A stretch of DNA of 64,000 nt from positions 62,001 through 126,000 of the forward strand of contig MVIG01000008.1 of assembly GCA_002086835.1 (NCBI GenBank), in the 5' to 3' direction. The notes beneath the pieces are model-generated. The model was not told the DNA's origin and did no database searches. It was given only the letters and a program-made list of their open reading frames with translations. This stretch comes from Mycolicibacterium porcinum (lineage in GTDB: Bacteria > Actinomycetota > Actinomycetes > Mycobacteriales > Mycobacteriaceae). Below, one piece after another: positions 40,259 through 49,531 of this stretch. The position numbers and the translations under genes were made by a program. The number at the start of each line of letters is the position of its first letter. The stretch's first letter is position 1.

Positions 40259-41383
40259 CTAGTCACCCACCTGGACTTTGACGCCGGGGCTGGCCACGGT
40301 CTCGTAGACCCGCATGATCTGGCCGGCCACCACCGACCAGTCGTAGCGGGCGACCCGCTCGGTGGCCCGGTCGATGTACCGCTCACGCAGCGCGTCGTCC
40401 TCCAGCACCTCGATCAGCGCGTCGGCCAGCGCGTCGGCATCGCCGACCGGTACCAGCCGGCCGGCCTGCCCCTGATCGAGGACGCGGTTGAACGCGTCGA
40501 GTTCACTGGCCACCACGGCCGTGCGCGCCGCCATCGCCTCGACCAGGACGATGCCGAAGCTCTCGCCGCCGAGGTTGGGCGCGCAGTAGACGTCGGCGCT
40601 GCGCATGGCCGCGGCCTTGCCGTCGTCGTCGACCTGCCCCAGGAAACGCAGGTGCCCGGCCAGCTCGCCGGCCTCCTCCCGCAGCACGTCTTCGTCGCCG
40701 CGGCCCACGATCAGGATCTCGATGTCGGGGAACCGCCGGGCCAGCTTCGGAAGGGCGCCCAGCAGGACCGGCATGCCCTTGCGCGGTTCGTCGTACCGTC
40801 CCAGGAACAGCACGGTGCGCCCGGGCCGCGGATACCCATCGAGGCGAGGGGCGTTGGCGAAGAACGGGACGTCGACCCCGTTGGGGATTTCGACCGCATC
40901 CGAGCCGAGCGCCTCCATCTGCCACCGGCGGGCCAGGTCCGACACCGCGATGCGGCCGACGATCTTCTCGTGGAACGGACGCAAGATCCCCTGGAACACG
41001 CTGAGCGTCAACGACTTTGTGGTCGAGGTGTGGAACGTCGCCACGATCGGCCCCTCGGCGGCCTGCAGGGCCAGCATGGACAGGCTCGGCGCGTTGGGCT
41101 CGTGCAGGTGCAGTACGTCGAAGTCACCGTCGGCGATCCACTTCTTCACCTTGCGGTGGGTGGCAGGCCCGAACCGCAGGCGCGCCACCGAGCCGTTGTA
41201 CGGGATCGGGACGGCCTTGCCGCCCGACACCACATAGTCCGGCAGCTTCACATGCGGCGACGACGGCGCAAGCACACTGACGTAATGCCCGCCCGCGCGC
41301 ATCACCTCGGCCAGTTGCAGCACATGGGATTGCACACCGCCCGGCACATCGAACGAATACGGGCAGACCATCCCGATACGCAT
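40259..41383 (-). CDS. pimA: Phosphatidylinositol mannosyltransferase PimA
   Basis: PimA adds the first mannose from GDP-mannose to phosphatidylinositol on the inner face of the plasma membrane, starting PIM, LM and LAM synthesis. The 374-residue GT4 (GT-B fold) enzyme begins M-R-I-G-M-V-C-P-Y-S-F-D-V-P-G-G-V-Q. It has the F-H-T-S-T-T-K-S segment, the R-Y-D-E-P-R-K-G-M donor loop and the E-S-F-G-I-V-L-V-E-A-M-A motif. The ATG at 41383 fits the family. It is the fourth gene after thrS in the chain thrS-HIT-pgsA-patA-pimA. Confidence 0.96.
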   Translation of the reverse strand: MRIGMVCPYSFDVPGGVQSHVLQLAEVMRAGGHYVSVLAPSSPHVKLPDYVVSGGKAVPIPYNGSVARLRFGPATHRKVKKWIADGDFDVLHLHEPNAPSLSMLALQAAEGPIVATFHTSTTKSLTLSVFQGILRPFHEKIVGRIAVSDLARRWQMEALGSDAVEIPNGVDVPFFANAPRLDGYPRPGRTVLFLGRYDEPRKGMPVLLGALPKLARRFPDIEILIVGRGDEDVLREEAGELAGHLRFLGQVDDDGKAAAMRSADVYCAPNLGGESFGIVLVEAMAARTAVVASELDAFNRVLDQGQAGRLVPVGDADALADALIEVLEDDALRERYIDRATERVARYDWSVVAGQIMRVYETVASPGVKVQVGD

Positions 41384-41385
41384 GG

Positions 41386-42294
41386 TCAGGTACCTAACCG
41401 GGCACGACGTTCGTCGGACAGGTCGGCCAGCCACTGCGGCTGCAACATGTGCCAGTCGGCCGGGTGCGCGGCGATGTTCGCGGCGAACCGGTCGGCGAGC
41501 TGCTGGATCACCACGGACACGTCCCCCGACGAGGTGTCGAGCGCGTCGAAGATCTCGACGACGCAATCCTCCCCGTCGTAGTGAACGTGCGTCGGGTGCA
41601 GCGGGGCGCCGGTTTCGATGGCCAGCTTGGCCGGACCGGCGGGCATCCGGGTGGCTTCACCGAAGAACTGCACCTCGACACCGTTGCGGGTGAGGTCCCG
41701 ATCGGCCATCAGGCAGACGAACTTGTTGTCCCGCAACCGTTCCGAGAGCACCTCGAAGGGCGGACGCTCCCCGCCGGACAGCGGGAACACCTCGAATCCG
41801 AGGCTTTCCCGGTAGTCGATGAAGCGCCGGTACAGCGTCTCGGGTTTGAGCCGCTCGGCGACGGTGGCGAAGGTGCCGAACTGCTGGGCCAGCCACACCC
41901 CGGCCATGTCCCAGTTGCCGCTGTGCGGCAGGGCCAGCACCGCGCCGCGGCCCGCCTCGCGAGCCGCCCGCAGTTTGTCCGCGCCGACGAACACCTCGTC
42001 GAGACGCTTGGCCACAGCGGTCAGATCCATCGACGGCAACCGGAACGCCTCCCGCCAGTACCGGGCGTACGAGGCCAGTGAAGCACGCATCAGATCGTCC
42101 GGCACCTCATCCGGCGGCACCCCGATCACGCGGGCGAGGTTCTTTCGCAGCTGCTCTGGCCCACCGCCGCGGGACGCATAGCTCGCACCCGCGTCGAAGA
42201 GGTTGCGCGCCACCACCTCGGGCATCGCGCGGACCAGCCGCCAACCCGCCGCATAACCCAGATCGGTCACCTGCCCGGACAGCGGAATGTTCAC
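41386..42294 (-). CDS. PIM acyltransferase (PatA-like, LpxL/HtrB family)
   Basis: It transfers a fatty acyl chain to the mannose of PIM1/PIM2 (role known for Rv2611c of M. tuberculosis and its M. smegmatis homologue). The 302-residue protein has the H-x4-D acyltransferase motif in L-P-H-S-G-N-W-D, the R-M-P-A-G-P region and E-V-F-P-L-S-G-G-E. GTG at 42294 overlaps the pgsA stop by four bases; the frame is open upstream but is then antisense-like. The gene lies two bases before pimA. Confidence 0.9.
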   Translation of the reverse strand: MNIPLSGQVTDLGYAAGWRLVRAMPEVVARNLFDAGASYASRGGGPEQLRKNLARVIGVPPDEVPDDLMRASLASYARYWREAFRLPSMDLTAVAKRLDEVFVGADKLRAAREAGRGAVLALPHSGNWDMAGVWLAQQFGTFATVAERLKPETLYRRFIDYRESLGFEVFPLSGGERPPFEVLSERLRDNKFVCLMADRDLTRNGVEVQFFGEATRMPAGPAKLAIETGAPLHPTHVHYDGEDCVVEIFDALDTSSGDVSVVIQQLADRFAANIAAHPADWHMLQPQWLADLSDERRARLGT

Positions 42295-42977
42295 GAGGCT
42301 CCCGGCTCCTGTGTGTCGCCGCCGTCGGGCTGCGAGGGCTGCAGCGGCTGCAGGAGGTCCATGGCACCGGGCGAGGTGCGAACCGCGTGGATCCGCTGCG
42401 CCACGGTGACCACGCTGGCCAGCGCCAGCAGCCAGATGGCGACCTGCAGCAGCCAGTGGACATGCAGGAACGGCACCCCGGAGAGCCCCGCGCCGACCAG
42501 CACGATCACCAGACGCTCCGGACGCTCGATGATGCCGCCGTCGCCGCGTAGGCCGCTGGCCTCGGCACGGGCCTTGATGTAGGAGATCACCTGCGAGGTG
42601 ACCAGGCAGATGAGGATCCCGACCACGAGTGTCGGGTCGTGCAGCCCGAACGCCGCCCACCACAGCAGGCCGGCGAAGATGGCGCCGTCGGCGATCCGGT
42701 CACACGTCGCGTCCAGCACCGCCCCGAACCGGGTGCCGCCGCCGCGTTCGCGCGCCATCGCTCCGTCGAGCATGTCGGCGAGCACGAAGACGAACACCGC
42801 GAAGGCGCCCCACCACAGCTGACCGATCGGGAACAACGTCAGCGCGGCGGTGACCGACCCAGCGGTGCCGACGATGGTGACGATATCGGGGGTCAGGCCC
42901 GCGTGCAGCGCCGCCTTGGCCACCGGCCGCGACAGTTTCGCGTAGGCCGCCCGGCTCATCAGGAACAGGTTGCTCAC
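42291..42977 (-). CDS. pgsA: CDP-alcohol phosphotransferase PgsA1 (phosphatidylinositol phosphate synthase)
   Basis: It joins CDP-diacylglycerol and an inositol (phosphate) headgroup, giving the lipid that PimA then mannosylates. The 228-residue membrane protein has the complete motif D-G-A-M-A-R then G-A-V-L-D-A-T-C-D (D-x2-D-G-x2-A-R-x8-G-x3-D-x3-D, residues about 66-90) and about five to six helices. The last 20 residues are a Pro/Gln-rich tail. GTG at 42977 overlaps the HIT gene stop by four bases. Confidence 0.94.
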   Translation of the reverse strand: MSNLFLMSRAAYAKLSRPVAKAALHAGLTPDIVTIVGTAGSVTAALTLFPIGQLWWGAFAVFVFVLADMLDGAMARERGGGTRFGAVLDATCDRIADGAIFAGLLWWAAFGLHDPTLVVGILICLVTSQVISYIKARAEASGLRGDGGIIERPERLVIVLVGAGLSGVPFLHVHWLLQVAIWLLALASVVTVAQRIHAVRTSPGAMDLLQPLQPSQPDGGDTQEPGAS

Positions 42978-43564
42978 GGCTGGCGGGCCCATTCCGTCGC
43001 CAACAGTTCCCGGGTCTCGCTCAGCAACTGCGGGATGACCTTGGCGCCACCGATGATCGTGATGAAGTTCGCGTCGCCGCCCCACCGCGGCACCACGTGC
43101 ATGTGCAGGTGCTCGGCCAGCGAGCCGCCGGCCGAGGTACCCAGGTTCAGGCCGACGTTGAACCCGTGCGGACGGGAGACGGCCTTGATGACGCGAATCG
43201 CCTTCTGCGTGAACGCCATCAGTTCGGCGCTCTCGGCCTCGGTGAGGTCCTCGAGCTCGGACACCCGCCGGTACGGCACCACCATGAGATGGCCCGGGTT
43301 GTACGGGTAGAGGTTGAGCACGGCGTACACGAGTTCACCGCGGGCCACCATGAGCCCGTCCTCGTCGGACATCTCGGGGATGTCGGTGAAGGGTTGCGAC
43401 GAGCCGGCCGAGCCGATCTTGTTGTCGCTCTTGACCGCATCGACGATGTAGCTCATCCGGTGCGGTGTCCATAGCCGCTGCAGATGGTCGGGTTCACCCA
43501 CGCCATGGTCGATGATGGCGTCTCCGCCGCCGTGGTCGACGATCGACCGCTCGTCCCCCGTCAT
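42974..43564 (-). CDS. HIT-family protein (Ap4A phosphorylase type, Rv2613c-like)
   Basis: This 196-residue histidine-triad protein has the active-site [10 protein letters not shown] and the upstream [12 protein letters not shown] strand. The corresponding protein of M. tuberculosis is known as a diadenosine tetraphosphate phosphorylase. Start ATG at 43564 overlaps the thrS stop (ATGA). Position right after thrS is suggestive, since aminoacyl-tRNA synthetases make Ap4A. Confidence 0.93.
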   Translation of the reverse strand: MTGDERSIVDHGGGDAIIDHGVGEPDHLQRLWTPHRMSYIVDAVKSDNKIGSAGSSQPFTDIPEMSDEDGLMVARGELVYAVLNLYPYNPGHLMVVPYRRVSELEDLTEAESAELMAFTQKAIRVIKAVSRPHGFNVGLNLGTSAGGSLAEHLHMHVVPRWGGDANFITIIGGAKVIPQLLSETRELLATEWARQP

Positions 43565-45615
43565 TCGGTGGTGCCCACCTTGACCAGGTCCGCCGTCGGC
43601 ACCGCGTTGTTGCGCTCGGCGATCCACTTCACGATCGCCTCCACCGCCTCGTCGACGGGTACCCCGTTGATCTGGGTGCGGTCCCCGAACCGGAAGGAAA
43701 CCGATTCGCTGGCAATGTCTCTGTCCCCCGCCAGCAGCATGAACGGCACCTTCAGATTGGTGTGGTTGACGATCTTCTTCGCCATCCGGTCGTCGCTGCC
43801 GTCGACCTCGACCCGGACGCCGCGCGACTTCAGTTGGGCGGCAACGTCGTACAGGTAATCGAGATGCGCGTCGGCGACTGGGATACCGACCACCTGCACC
43901 GGCGCCAGCCAGGCCGGGAACGCCCCAGCGTAGTGCTCGGTGAGCACCCCGAAGAACCGTTCGATCGAGCCGAACAGGGCGCGGTGGATCAGCACCGGGC
44001 GCTGCCGGGTGCCGTCCGCAGCGGTGTACTCCAACTCGAAGCGGTCGGGCATGTTGAAGTCGAGCTGGATCGTCGACATCTGCCAGTTGCGACCCAGCGC
44101 GTCCTTGACCTGGACCGAGATCTTCGGCCCGTAGAACGCCGCGCCGCCCGGGTCGGGCACCAGGTCCAGGCCCGAGGCCTCGGCGACGGATCGCAGAGTT
44201 TCGGTGGCCTCATCCCACATCTCGTCGGAACCCACGTACTTGTCGGGATCCTTGGTGGACAGCTCCAGGTAGTAGTCGTCCAGACCGTAGTCCGAGAGCA
44301 GGTCGAGCACGAACTGCAGCAGCGAGGTCAGCTCGTCGCGCATCTGCTCACGCGTGGTGTAGATGTGCGCGTCGTCCTGCGTCATGCCGCGCACCCGGGT
44401 CAGCCCGTGCACCACGCCGGACTTCTCGTAGCGGTAGACCGAACCGAATTCGAAGAGCCGCAACGGAAGTTCGCGGTAGGAGCGGCCCCGGGCCCGGTAG
44501 ATCAGGTGGTGCATGGGGCAGTTCATCGGCTTGAGGTAGTAGTCCTGGCCGGGCTTGCGCACCGTGCCGTCCTCGTTGTACTCGGCGTCGATGTGCATCG
44601 GCGGGTACATGCCGTCGGCGTACCACTCCAGGTGCCCCGAGGTGATGTAGAGATGTTCCTTGGTGATGTGCGGGGTGTTGACGAACTCGTAGCCGGCCTC
44701 GGAGTGCTTGCGCCGCGAGTAGTCCTCGAGCTCCTTACGGATCACACCGCCCCTGGGGTGGAACACCGGCAGGCCGGAGCCCAGCTCGTCGGGGAAGCTG
44801 AACAGGTCCAGTTCGACGCCGAGCTTGCGGTGGTCGCGTCGCTGCGCCTCCTCGATGAGCTCCAGGTGCTTGTCGAGGGCTTCTTGTGACTCCCATGCGG
44901 TGCCGTAGACGCGCTGCAGGCTGGCGTTGTTCTGATCGCCACGCCAGTACGCGGCGCTGCTGCGGGTCAGCTTGAACGCGGGGATGTACTTGGTGGTCGG
45001 GATGTGCGGACCGCGGCACAGATCGCCCCACACCCGTTCCTTGGTGCGGGCGTTGAGGTTGTCGTAGGCGGTCAGCTCGTCGCCGCCCACCTCCATCACG
45101 TCGGGGTCGCCGGACTTGTCGTCCACCAGCTCGAGCTTGTAGGGCTCGTTGGCGAGCTCCTCGCGGGCCTGATCCTTGGAGTCGTAGACGCGCCGGGAGA
45201 ACAGCTGACCGTCCTTGACGATCTTCTGCATCCGCTTTTCGAGCTTGTCCAGGTCTTCCGGCGTGAACGGCTCGGCGACGTCGAAGTCGTAGTAGAAGCC
45301 GTCGGTGATCGGCGGGCCGATTCCCAGCTTGGCCTGCGGGAAGAGGTCCTGCACGGCCTGGGCCAGCACGTGGGCGCAGGAGTGCCGGATCACGCTGCGG
45401 CCGTCCTCGGTATCGGCGGCCACCGGCGTCACCTCGACATCGGTGTCCGGGGTCCACGACAGATCGCGAAGTCGCCCCTCTTGGTCGCGCACCACCACGA
45501 TCGCGTCCGGGGTGCCGCGGCTGGGCAGACCCGCCTCGCGCACCGCCGCGCCGGCGGTAGTCCCGGCCGCGACCCGGATCGGGGCAGCGGGGGCTGGGCT
45601 GGGGGCGGCGCTCAT
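43561..45615 (-). CDS. thrS: Threonyl-tRNA synthetase
   Basis: ThrRS charges tRNA-Thr. In 684 residues it has an N-terminal TGS domain (about 10-65), the editing domain with [12 protein letters not shown] and the class II catalytic core ([10 protein letters not shown], motif 2 [14 protein letters not shown], motif 3 [13 protein letters not shown]). An anticodon-binding domain ends it. ATG at 45615 has AGGAGA seven bases upstream; the upstream ATG at 45633 does not. It is first in the five-gene operon ending with pimA. Confidence 0.96.
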   Translation of the reverse strand: MSAAPSPAPAAPIRVAAGTTAGAAVREAGLPSRGTPDAIVVVRDQEGRLRDLSWTPDTDVEVTPVAADTEDGRSVIRHSCAHVLAQAVQDLFPQAKLGIGPPITDGFYYDFDVAEPFTPEDLDKLEKRMQKIVKDGQLFSRRVYDSKDQAREELANEPYKLELVDDKSGDPDVMEVGGDELTAYDNLNARTKERVWGDLCRGPHIPTTKYIPAFKLTRSSAAYWRGDQNNASLQRVYGTAWESQEALDKHLELIEEAQRRDHRKLGVELDLFSFPDELGSGLPVFHPRGGVIRKELEDYSRRKHSEAGYEFVNTPHITKEHLYITSGHLEWYADGMYPPMHIDAEYNEDGTVRKPGQDYYLKPMNCPMHHLIYRARGRSYRELPLRLFEFGSVYRYEKSGVVHGLTRVRGMTQDDAHIYTTREQMRDELTSLLQFVLDLLSDYGLDDYYLELSTKDPDKYVGSDEMWDEATETLRSVAEASGLDLVPDPGGAAFYGPKISVQVKDALGRNWQMSTIQLDFNMPDRFELEYTAADGTRQRPVLIHRALFGSIERFFGVLTEHYAGAFPAWLAPVQVVGIPVADAHLDYLYDVAAQLKSRGVRVEVDGSDDRMAKKIVNHTNLKVPFMLLAGDRDIASESVSFRFGDRTQINGVPVDEAVEAIVKWIAERNNAVPTADLVKVGTTE

Positions 45616-45689
45616 CGGGGAGTCTCCTACCATGCGTGGACTGATGCGAACGCTGTCATGCTATCGGTGTGGGCTATCGGTGTTGCTGA

Positions 45690-46121
45690 TCAGGACCCCA
45701 TCCCGAGAGGGCTCTTGAGCCACTCCTGCTCCAGCCCGACGAGACCCGCCGCGAAGCCGACAACGCCGAAGAGCCACAGCGTGCCGACCACCACCAGTCC
45801 CGTGAACGCCGCACTGACGCCCTTCACCGCGATGTGCTGGCGGTCGAACCAGGCCATGACGGCGTCGTAGCGGGCCCGGACGTAGCGCAGCGCCCGCTTG
45901 GCGAAGTCGAATTCGCTGGCCAGGATCGCCAGCCCGAGGAAGACGATGGCCCAGCCCGGACCCGGATACGGGATCGCCACGATGCCGACCGCCAGCACCA
46001 GTGTGCCGACGACGCCGATGACGATCCGGTAGGTGAAATCGGCGACCGGGCGCGACCGCAACCGCTCGCGCCAGCCCGTCCAGCGCTGTTTCAGCGCGGT
46101 GAGATTGGTGGCCAGACTCAT
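45690..46121 (-). CDS. PGPGW-motif transmembrane protein (TIGR02611-like)
   Basis: This 143-residue protein has the family motif Y-P-G-P-G-W-A-I-V-F-L-G-L-A-I-L-A-S-E-F (about 53-71) and three to four predicted helices (about 32-48, 56-70, 100-125). Function is unknown. ATG at 46121 overlaps the stop of the upstream thioesterase gene by four bases, so the two genes form a pair. A longer frame upstream is antisense to the DUF1990 gene. Confidence 0.82.
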   Translation of the reverse strand: MSLATNLTALKQRWTGWRERLRSRPVADFTYRIVIGVVGTLVLAVGIVAIPYPGPGWAIVFLGLAILASEFDFAKRALRYVRARYDAVMAWFDRQHIAVKGVSAAFTGLVVVGTLWLFGVVGFAAGLVGLEQEWLKSPLGMGS

Positions 46122-46750
46122 GGCTGCCCCGGCTTGAGCCGAACGAACAACGCCTCGGCCTCGGCGAGCACGTCGTCGCCGTCGAGCAGGCGTCCCTCGA
46201 CGAAGATCTTGCGTCCCTCGATGCGGTCGATGCCGGCCTGCACCTGCAGGTCCTTTTCGATCGGGGCGATCTTGCGGTAGTTGACGTGCAGGTATGCGGT
46301 GCGCTGGTACATGCTGCCGGTCAGTTTGGCCGCGGTGTAGCCGAGCAGCGAATCGAACAGCAGCGCCAGCGAGCCCCCGTGTACGGCGCCGTTGCGGCCG
46401 AGGTGGAAGCGCCGGAAGTGCGCGGTGCCGGCGATCTGGTTGTCGCCGGTCTGTTCCAGGTGTACCGGCACGTTGTTCACGTTGCCACGGTTGGGCAGGT
46501 CCATGCGCCGACCGGACGGTGAATTCCATTCGTCGGCTTCGTACGGCGCCAGCAACGCTGACACCTTCTCGATCAGGTCGGCGGCCTCGGTGATCACCTC
46601 GTCGGGGGCGTCGGCGCTGCGGGCGTGGTCCTGCAGGGTGCGCACCGCCTCGATGAACCGGCCGTAATCGGGACCGCCGCGATCGGTGGGATCGGGCGGG
46701 TTGAACCCTCCGCCGGGGTGCGCGCTGGCGGTGTCGGTTTCTGGGGCCAC
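46118..46750 (-). CDS. PaaI-family (hotdog) thioesterase
   Basis: This 210-residue protein has a Pro/Gly-rich N-terminus and a C-terminal hotdog domain of the PaaI/4HBT type. It shows G-A-V-H-G-G-S-L-A-L-L-F-D-S-L-L-G (catalytic helix) and T-A-Y-L-H-V-N-Y-R-K. Such enzymes hydrolyse acyl-CoA thioesters; the acyl group is unknown. It shares an operon with the PGPGW protein. Confidence 0.87.
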   Translation of the reverse strand: MAPETDTASAHPGGGFNPPDPTDRGGPDYGRFIEAVRTLQDHARSADAPDEVITEAADLIEKVSALLAPYEADEWNSPSGRRMDLPNRGNVNNVPVHLEQTGDNQIAGTAHFRRFHLGRNGAVHGGSLALLFDSLLGYTAAKLTGSMYQRTAYLHVNYRKIAPIEKDLQVQAGIDRIEGRKIFVEGRLLDGDDVLAEAEALFVRLKPGQP

Positions 46751-46781
46751 GAAGCCACCGTATTAGTGCCATGGTGGTGAG

Positions 46782-47279
46782 GTGAAACCGCACGACCTGG
46801 AGCAGCTCTCGTTGACCTATTCCGAGGTGGGCGCCACGGCCGGTGAGTTGCCCGCCGGGTATCGCCACACCCGGGCCTCGGCGGTGATCGGCACCGGCCG
46901 CGACCGCTTCGACCAGGCGGCCGCAGACGTGCTGAAGTGGGGCATGCAGCGCGGCGCGGGCCTGCGGGTGCAGGCCACCTCTGACGCCGCCGCGGTGGGC
47001 ACCGAATTGATCGTCCGGCTCGGCCCGGTGCCGGCGCCGTGCCGGGTGGTCTACGTGCTCGACGAGGCCGACCGCCGCGGATTCGCGTACGGCACGCTGG
47101 CCGGCCATCCCGAGTCGGGCGAGGAGTTGTTCTCGGTCCGCTACGACCCGGCCACCGACGAGGTGCACGCCGAGGTGGTCGCGTTCTCCCGGCCTGCCAC
47201 CTGGTGGAGCCGGCTGGGCGGACCGCTGACACGACTGCTGCAGCGCGTGGTGACACGCCGGTACCTCACCCGCATCTGA
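46782..47279 (+). CDS. DUF1990 family protein
   Basis: This 165-residue protein has DUF1990 landmarks: L-T-Y-S-E-V-G-A-T at the N-terminus, Y-R-H-T-R-A-S-A-V-I-G-T-G, and F-S-V-R-Y-D-P-A-T-D-E-V-H-A-E-V-V-A-F-S-R-P-A near the end. No enzyme activity is established for the family. GTG start. It is divergent from the thioesterase gene and convergent with the SDR gene. The 115-base region between 47279 and the SDR stop holds only a weak hairpin (AGCCG/CGGCT). Confidence 0.83.
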   Translation: MKPHDLEQLSLTYSEVGATAGELPAGYRHTRASAVIGTGRDRFDQAAADVLKWGMQRGAGLRVQATSDAAAVGTELIVRLGPVPAPCRVVYVLDEADRRGFAYGTLAGHPESGEELFSVRYDPATDEVHAEVVAFSRPATWWSRLGGPLTRLLQRVVTRRYLTRI

Positions 47280-47393
47280 GCCGGGTTACTCGGCTGGGTC
47301 GTCTGTCTGTGCGACATGCCGTTCCCAACTTCGTCGAACTTTTTGACGGTGTGCGAATCCGATTCCCGGGGCAATCCGTTTCGCTGACCAGGA

Positions 47394-48194
47394 CTACCTG
47401 ACGACGGCCGAGCTGGGTTCCCGCGGCGCGCCCAACATGTCCCGGTGCGACGGCGGCACCCGACCGCCCTCGTCGGTGATGCCGTAGCGGGTCGCGAGCT
47501 CGGCACCGATCACGGTGTGCCCGGACAGCTGCGCCAGTTCCGGATCGCGGTACAGCGCGTCGATCAGATACCCGGTGAACTCCGGGGTCTCGGCGTGCTC
47601 GGCGGTCTTGGCCAGTGCGTCGGGATGCCCCGCGAACGCGGCCTTGAATTTTTCCGTGAGCAGGATGCCCATCCAGATCGACACTGTCGACACGCCGGTG
47701 CCGGCGAAGTCGACGGCCATGTCCGCGGCCATCTTGTCGACCCCCGCCTTCTGAGCCCCGTAAGCCGCACCGTGCATGTAACACACCGAACCGGGTGAGG
47801 ATGTGAACGCGATCAGGCCGTGCTCAGCGGCGAGTAACAGCGGCGCGGCGTACCAGGACGCCACATACGCCGAGCGCAAACCCACATCAAGTATGTCGGC
47901 CAGCTCGATCGGCTTCTCCCAGAAGGGTTTCGGATTGACCAGGTCGTCGTGGACCGCGGCGGCGTTGTTGACCAGGAGATCCAACCGGCCCTCCTGTTCG
48001 CTGATCCGCTCAAACAGCGCACCCACGGCCGCATCGTCGGAGTGGTCGACCTGGACGGCGATGCCGCCCTCCCCCGGATCGGTCACCGTCCGTCCGGTGA
48101 CGTACACCCGCCAACCCGAGGCGAGCAGGGCCGCGGCGATCCCGCGGCCCGCGCCGCGACTCGCACCGGTGACTACGGCGATCGGAGTACCCAC
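47394..48194 (-). CDS. Short-chain dehydrogenase/reductase
   Basis: This 266-residue classical SDR has the cofactor motif T-G-A-S-R-G-A-G-R-G, L-V-N-N-A-A and the catalytic Y-G-A-Q-K (Tyr-x3-Lys) with serine in T-S-S-P-G-S. It resembles the DHRS1 branch, with an unknown alcohol or ketone substrate. It is 26 bases downstream of the monooxygenase gene on the same strand and is probably the last gene of that transcript. GTG start. Confidence 0.87.
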   Translation of the reverse strand: MGTPIAVVTGASRGAGRGIAAALLASGWRVYVTGRTVTDPGEGGIAVQVDHSDDAAVGALFERISEQEGRLDLLVNNAAAVHDDLVNPKPFWEKPIELADILDVGLRSAYVASWYAAPLLLAAEHGLIAFTSSPGSVCYMHGAAYGAQKAGVDKMAADMAVDFAGTGVSTVSIWMGILLTEKFKAAFAGHPDALAKTAEHAETPEFTGYLIDALYRDPELAQLSGHTVIGAELATRYGITDEGGRVPPSHRDMLGAPREPSSAVVR

Positions 48195-48220
48195 GCCATC
48201 AACCTACGGGGCGGGTTCGT

Positions 48221-49531
48221 TCACGCGAGCCGGGCCCTGACCAGGGTCGGCACGCCACCGGAATGAGCCCGGCCGGTGAATCTCTCGCGCAAGGTCGACT
48301 CGGCGTAGTCCCTGCGGAACAGGCCGCGCGCCTGCAGCAGCGGCACCACCTCATCGACGAAGATCTCCAGGCCGTCGGGGAACACGTCGGGCATCAGGTT
48401 GAATCCGTCGGCCGCACCGGCCAGGAACCAGCGCTCGATGGTGTCGGCGACATCGACCGGCGAGCCGACGACGACGCGGTGACCGGCACCGCTGAATTCG
48501 CGCACGGCCTGTCCGAGTGTCAGTTCACGGCTTTCGATCAATCGCACGACCGATTCCCGGAACCCGAGGGACGCACCGAATTTCGCGGGATCGGCGACCT
48601 CGCCGAGCAGGTGCGCCGGTACCGGTTCGTCCAACGGATAGGCGGTCAGATCCTCGCCGAGTACCTGCGAGAGCCGCTCCAGGTCGTGGCCGGGCGGCAG
48701 CAGGGCGTTCTGGTCGGCGAACCGGCGTTCGGCCTCGGCCTTGGTGCTGCCGATCGTGGTGATCAGGCCGGGCAGGATCTTGACGTCGTGTCGCCTGCGG
48801 CCGTAGGCCACCGCGACATCTTTCACGTAGCGGTAGTGGTCGATACCTGCGCCCAGGTCGAGTTCGGCACTGAACACCGCATCGGCGACGCGACCGGCGA
48901 GCTCGCGTCCCTGCGGTGATCCGCCCGCCTGCACCAGCAGCGGATGGCCCTGCGGCGACGGCCCCTGCGGGAGTCCGCCCACCACGGTGAAGAACTCGCC
49001 GTGGTGATCGATGCCGCGGCCGCTGGGGTCGGCCGCGTCGCGCCACAACGCACGGACCACGTCGACGAACTCGGCGGCCCGCCGATACCTGACATGGCGG
49101 TCCGGGTAGTCGGCGAGACCGAAGTTCGCCCCTGCCGGAACGGAGTACGTCGTGACGACGTTCCAGGCCAGGCGGCCGCCGGAGATTCGGTCGAGGCTGA
49201 GCAGGCGATGGGCCAGCTCGACCGGATCGTTGAAGGTGGACGACAGTGTGCCGATCAGGCCAAGATGCTCGGTCTCGGCGGCCACCGAGGCCAGGATGAC
49301 GCTCGGCTCCAGTGCCTGCGAGGGACGCAGACCGGGATGCTCACGCAACGCCGGTCCGTCGGCCAGGAACAGCGCGTCCAGTTTTCCCCGCTCGGCGAGC
49401 TTCGCCATCCGCACGTAGTAGCCGGGATCGGCGAAAGCGGTCGGCGGCTCGCTGGTGCGCCGCCACGCGCCGGTGTGGATGCCGAGATTGAGCACGTTCA
49501 CATTCAGGATCACGTGGCCTGCTTGGGTCAC
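48221..49531 (-). CDS. LLM flavin-dependent monooxygenase, NtaA/SnaA/DszA class
   Basis: This 436-residue TIM-barrel luciferase-like monooxygenase uses reduced FMN and oxygen. Typical NtaA/DszA features are G-A-W-R at the start, the L-D-A-L-F-L-A-D segment, L-L-S-L-D-R-I-S-G-G-R-L-A-W-N-V-V-T-T (about 112-130), the R-Y-R-R-A-A-E-F-V-D-V-V motif and the C-terminal D-G-F-N-L-M-P. Class members cleave C-N bonds (nitrilotriacetate, EDTA) or C-S bonds (dibenzothiophene sulfone). The substrate here is unknown. Start GTG overlaps the stop of the smaller LLM gene by four bases. Confidence 0.9.
   Translation of the reverse strand: MTQAGHVILNVNVLNLGIHTGAWRRTSEPPTAFADPGYYVRMAKLAERGKLDALFLADGPALREHPGLRPSQALEPSVILASVAAETEHLGLIGTLSSTFNDPVELAHRLLSLDRISGGRLAWNVVTTYSVPAGANFGLADYPDRHVRYRRAAEFVDVVRALWRDAADPSGRGIDHHGEFFTVVGGLPQGPSPQGHPLLVQAGGSPQGRELAGRVADAVFSAELDLGAGIDHYRYVKDVAVAYGRRRHDVKILPGLITTIGSTKAEAERRFADQNALLPPGHDLERLSQVLGEDLTAYPLDEPVPAHLLGEVADPAKFGASLGFRESVVRLIESRELTLGQAVREFSGAGHRVVVGSPVDVADTIERWFLAGAADGFNLMPDVFPDGLEIFVDEVVPLLQARGLFRRDYAESTLRERFTGRAHSGGVPTLVRARLA

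Noticed and set aside
45616..45633. Upstream ATG for thrS
   Set aside because: No ribosome-binding site precedes it, while ATG 45615 has AGGAGA at seven bases.
45658..45682. Direct repeat GCTATCGGTGT twice near the thrS start
   Set aside because: Only 11 bases, 12 bases apart, without a palindrome or counterpart elsewhere; probably chance or minor slippage.
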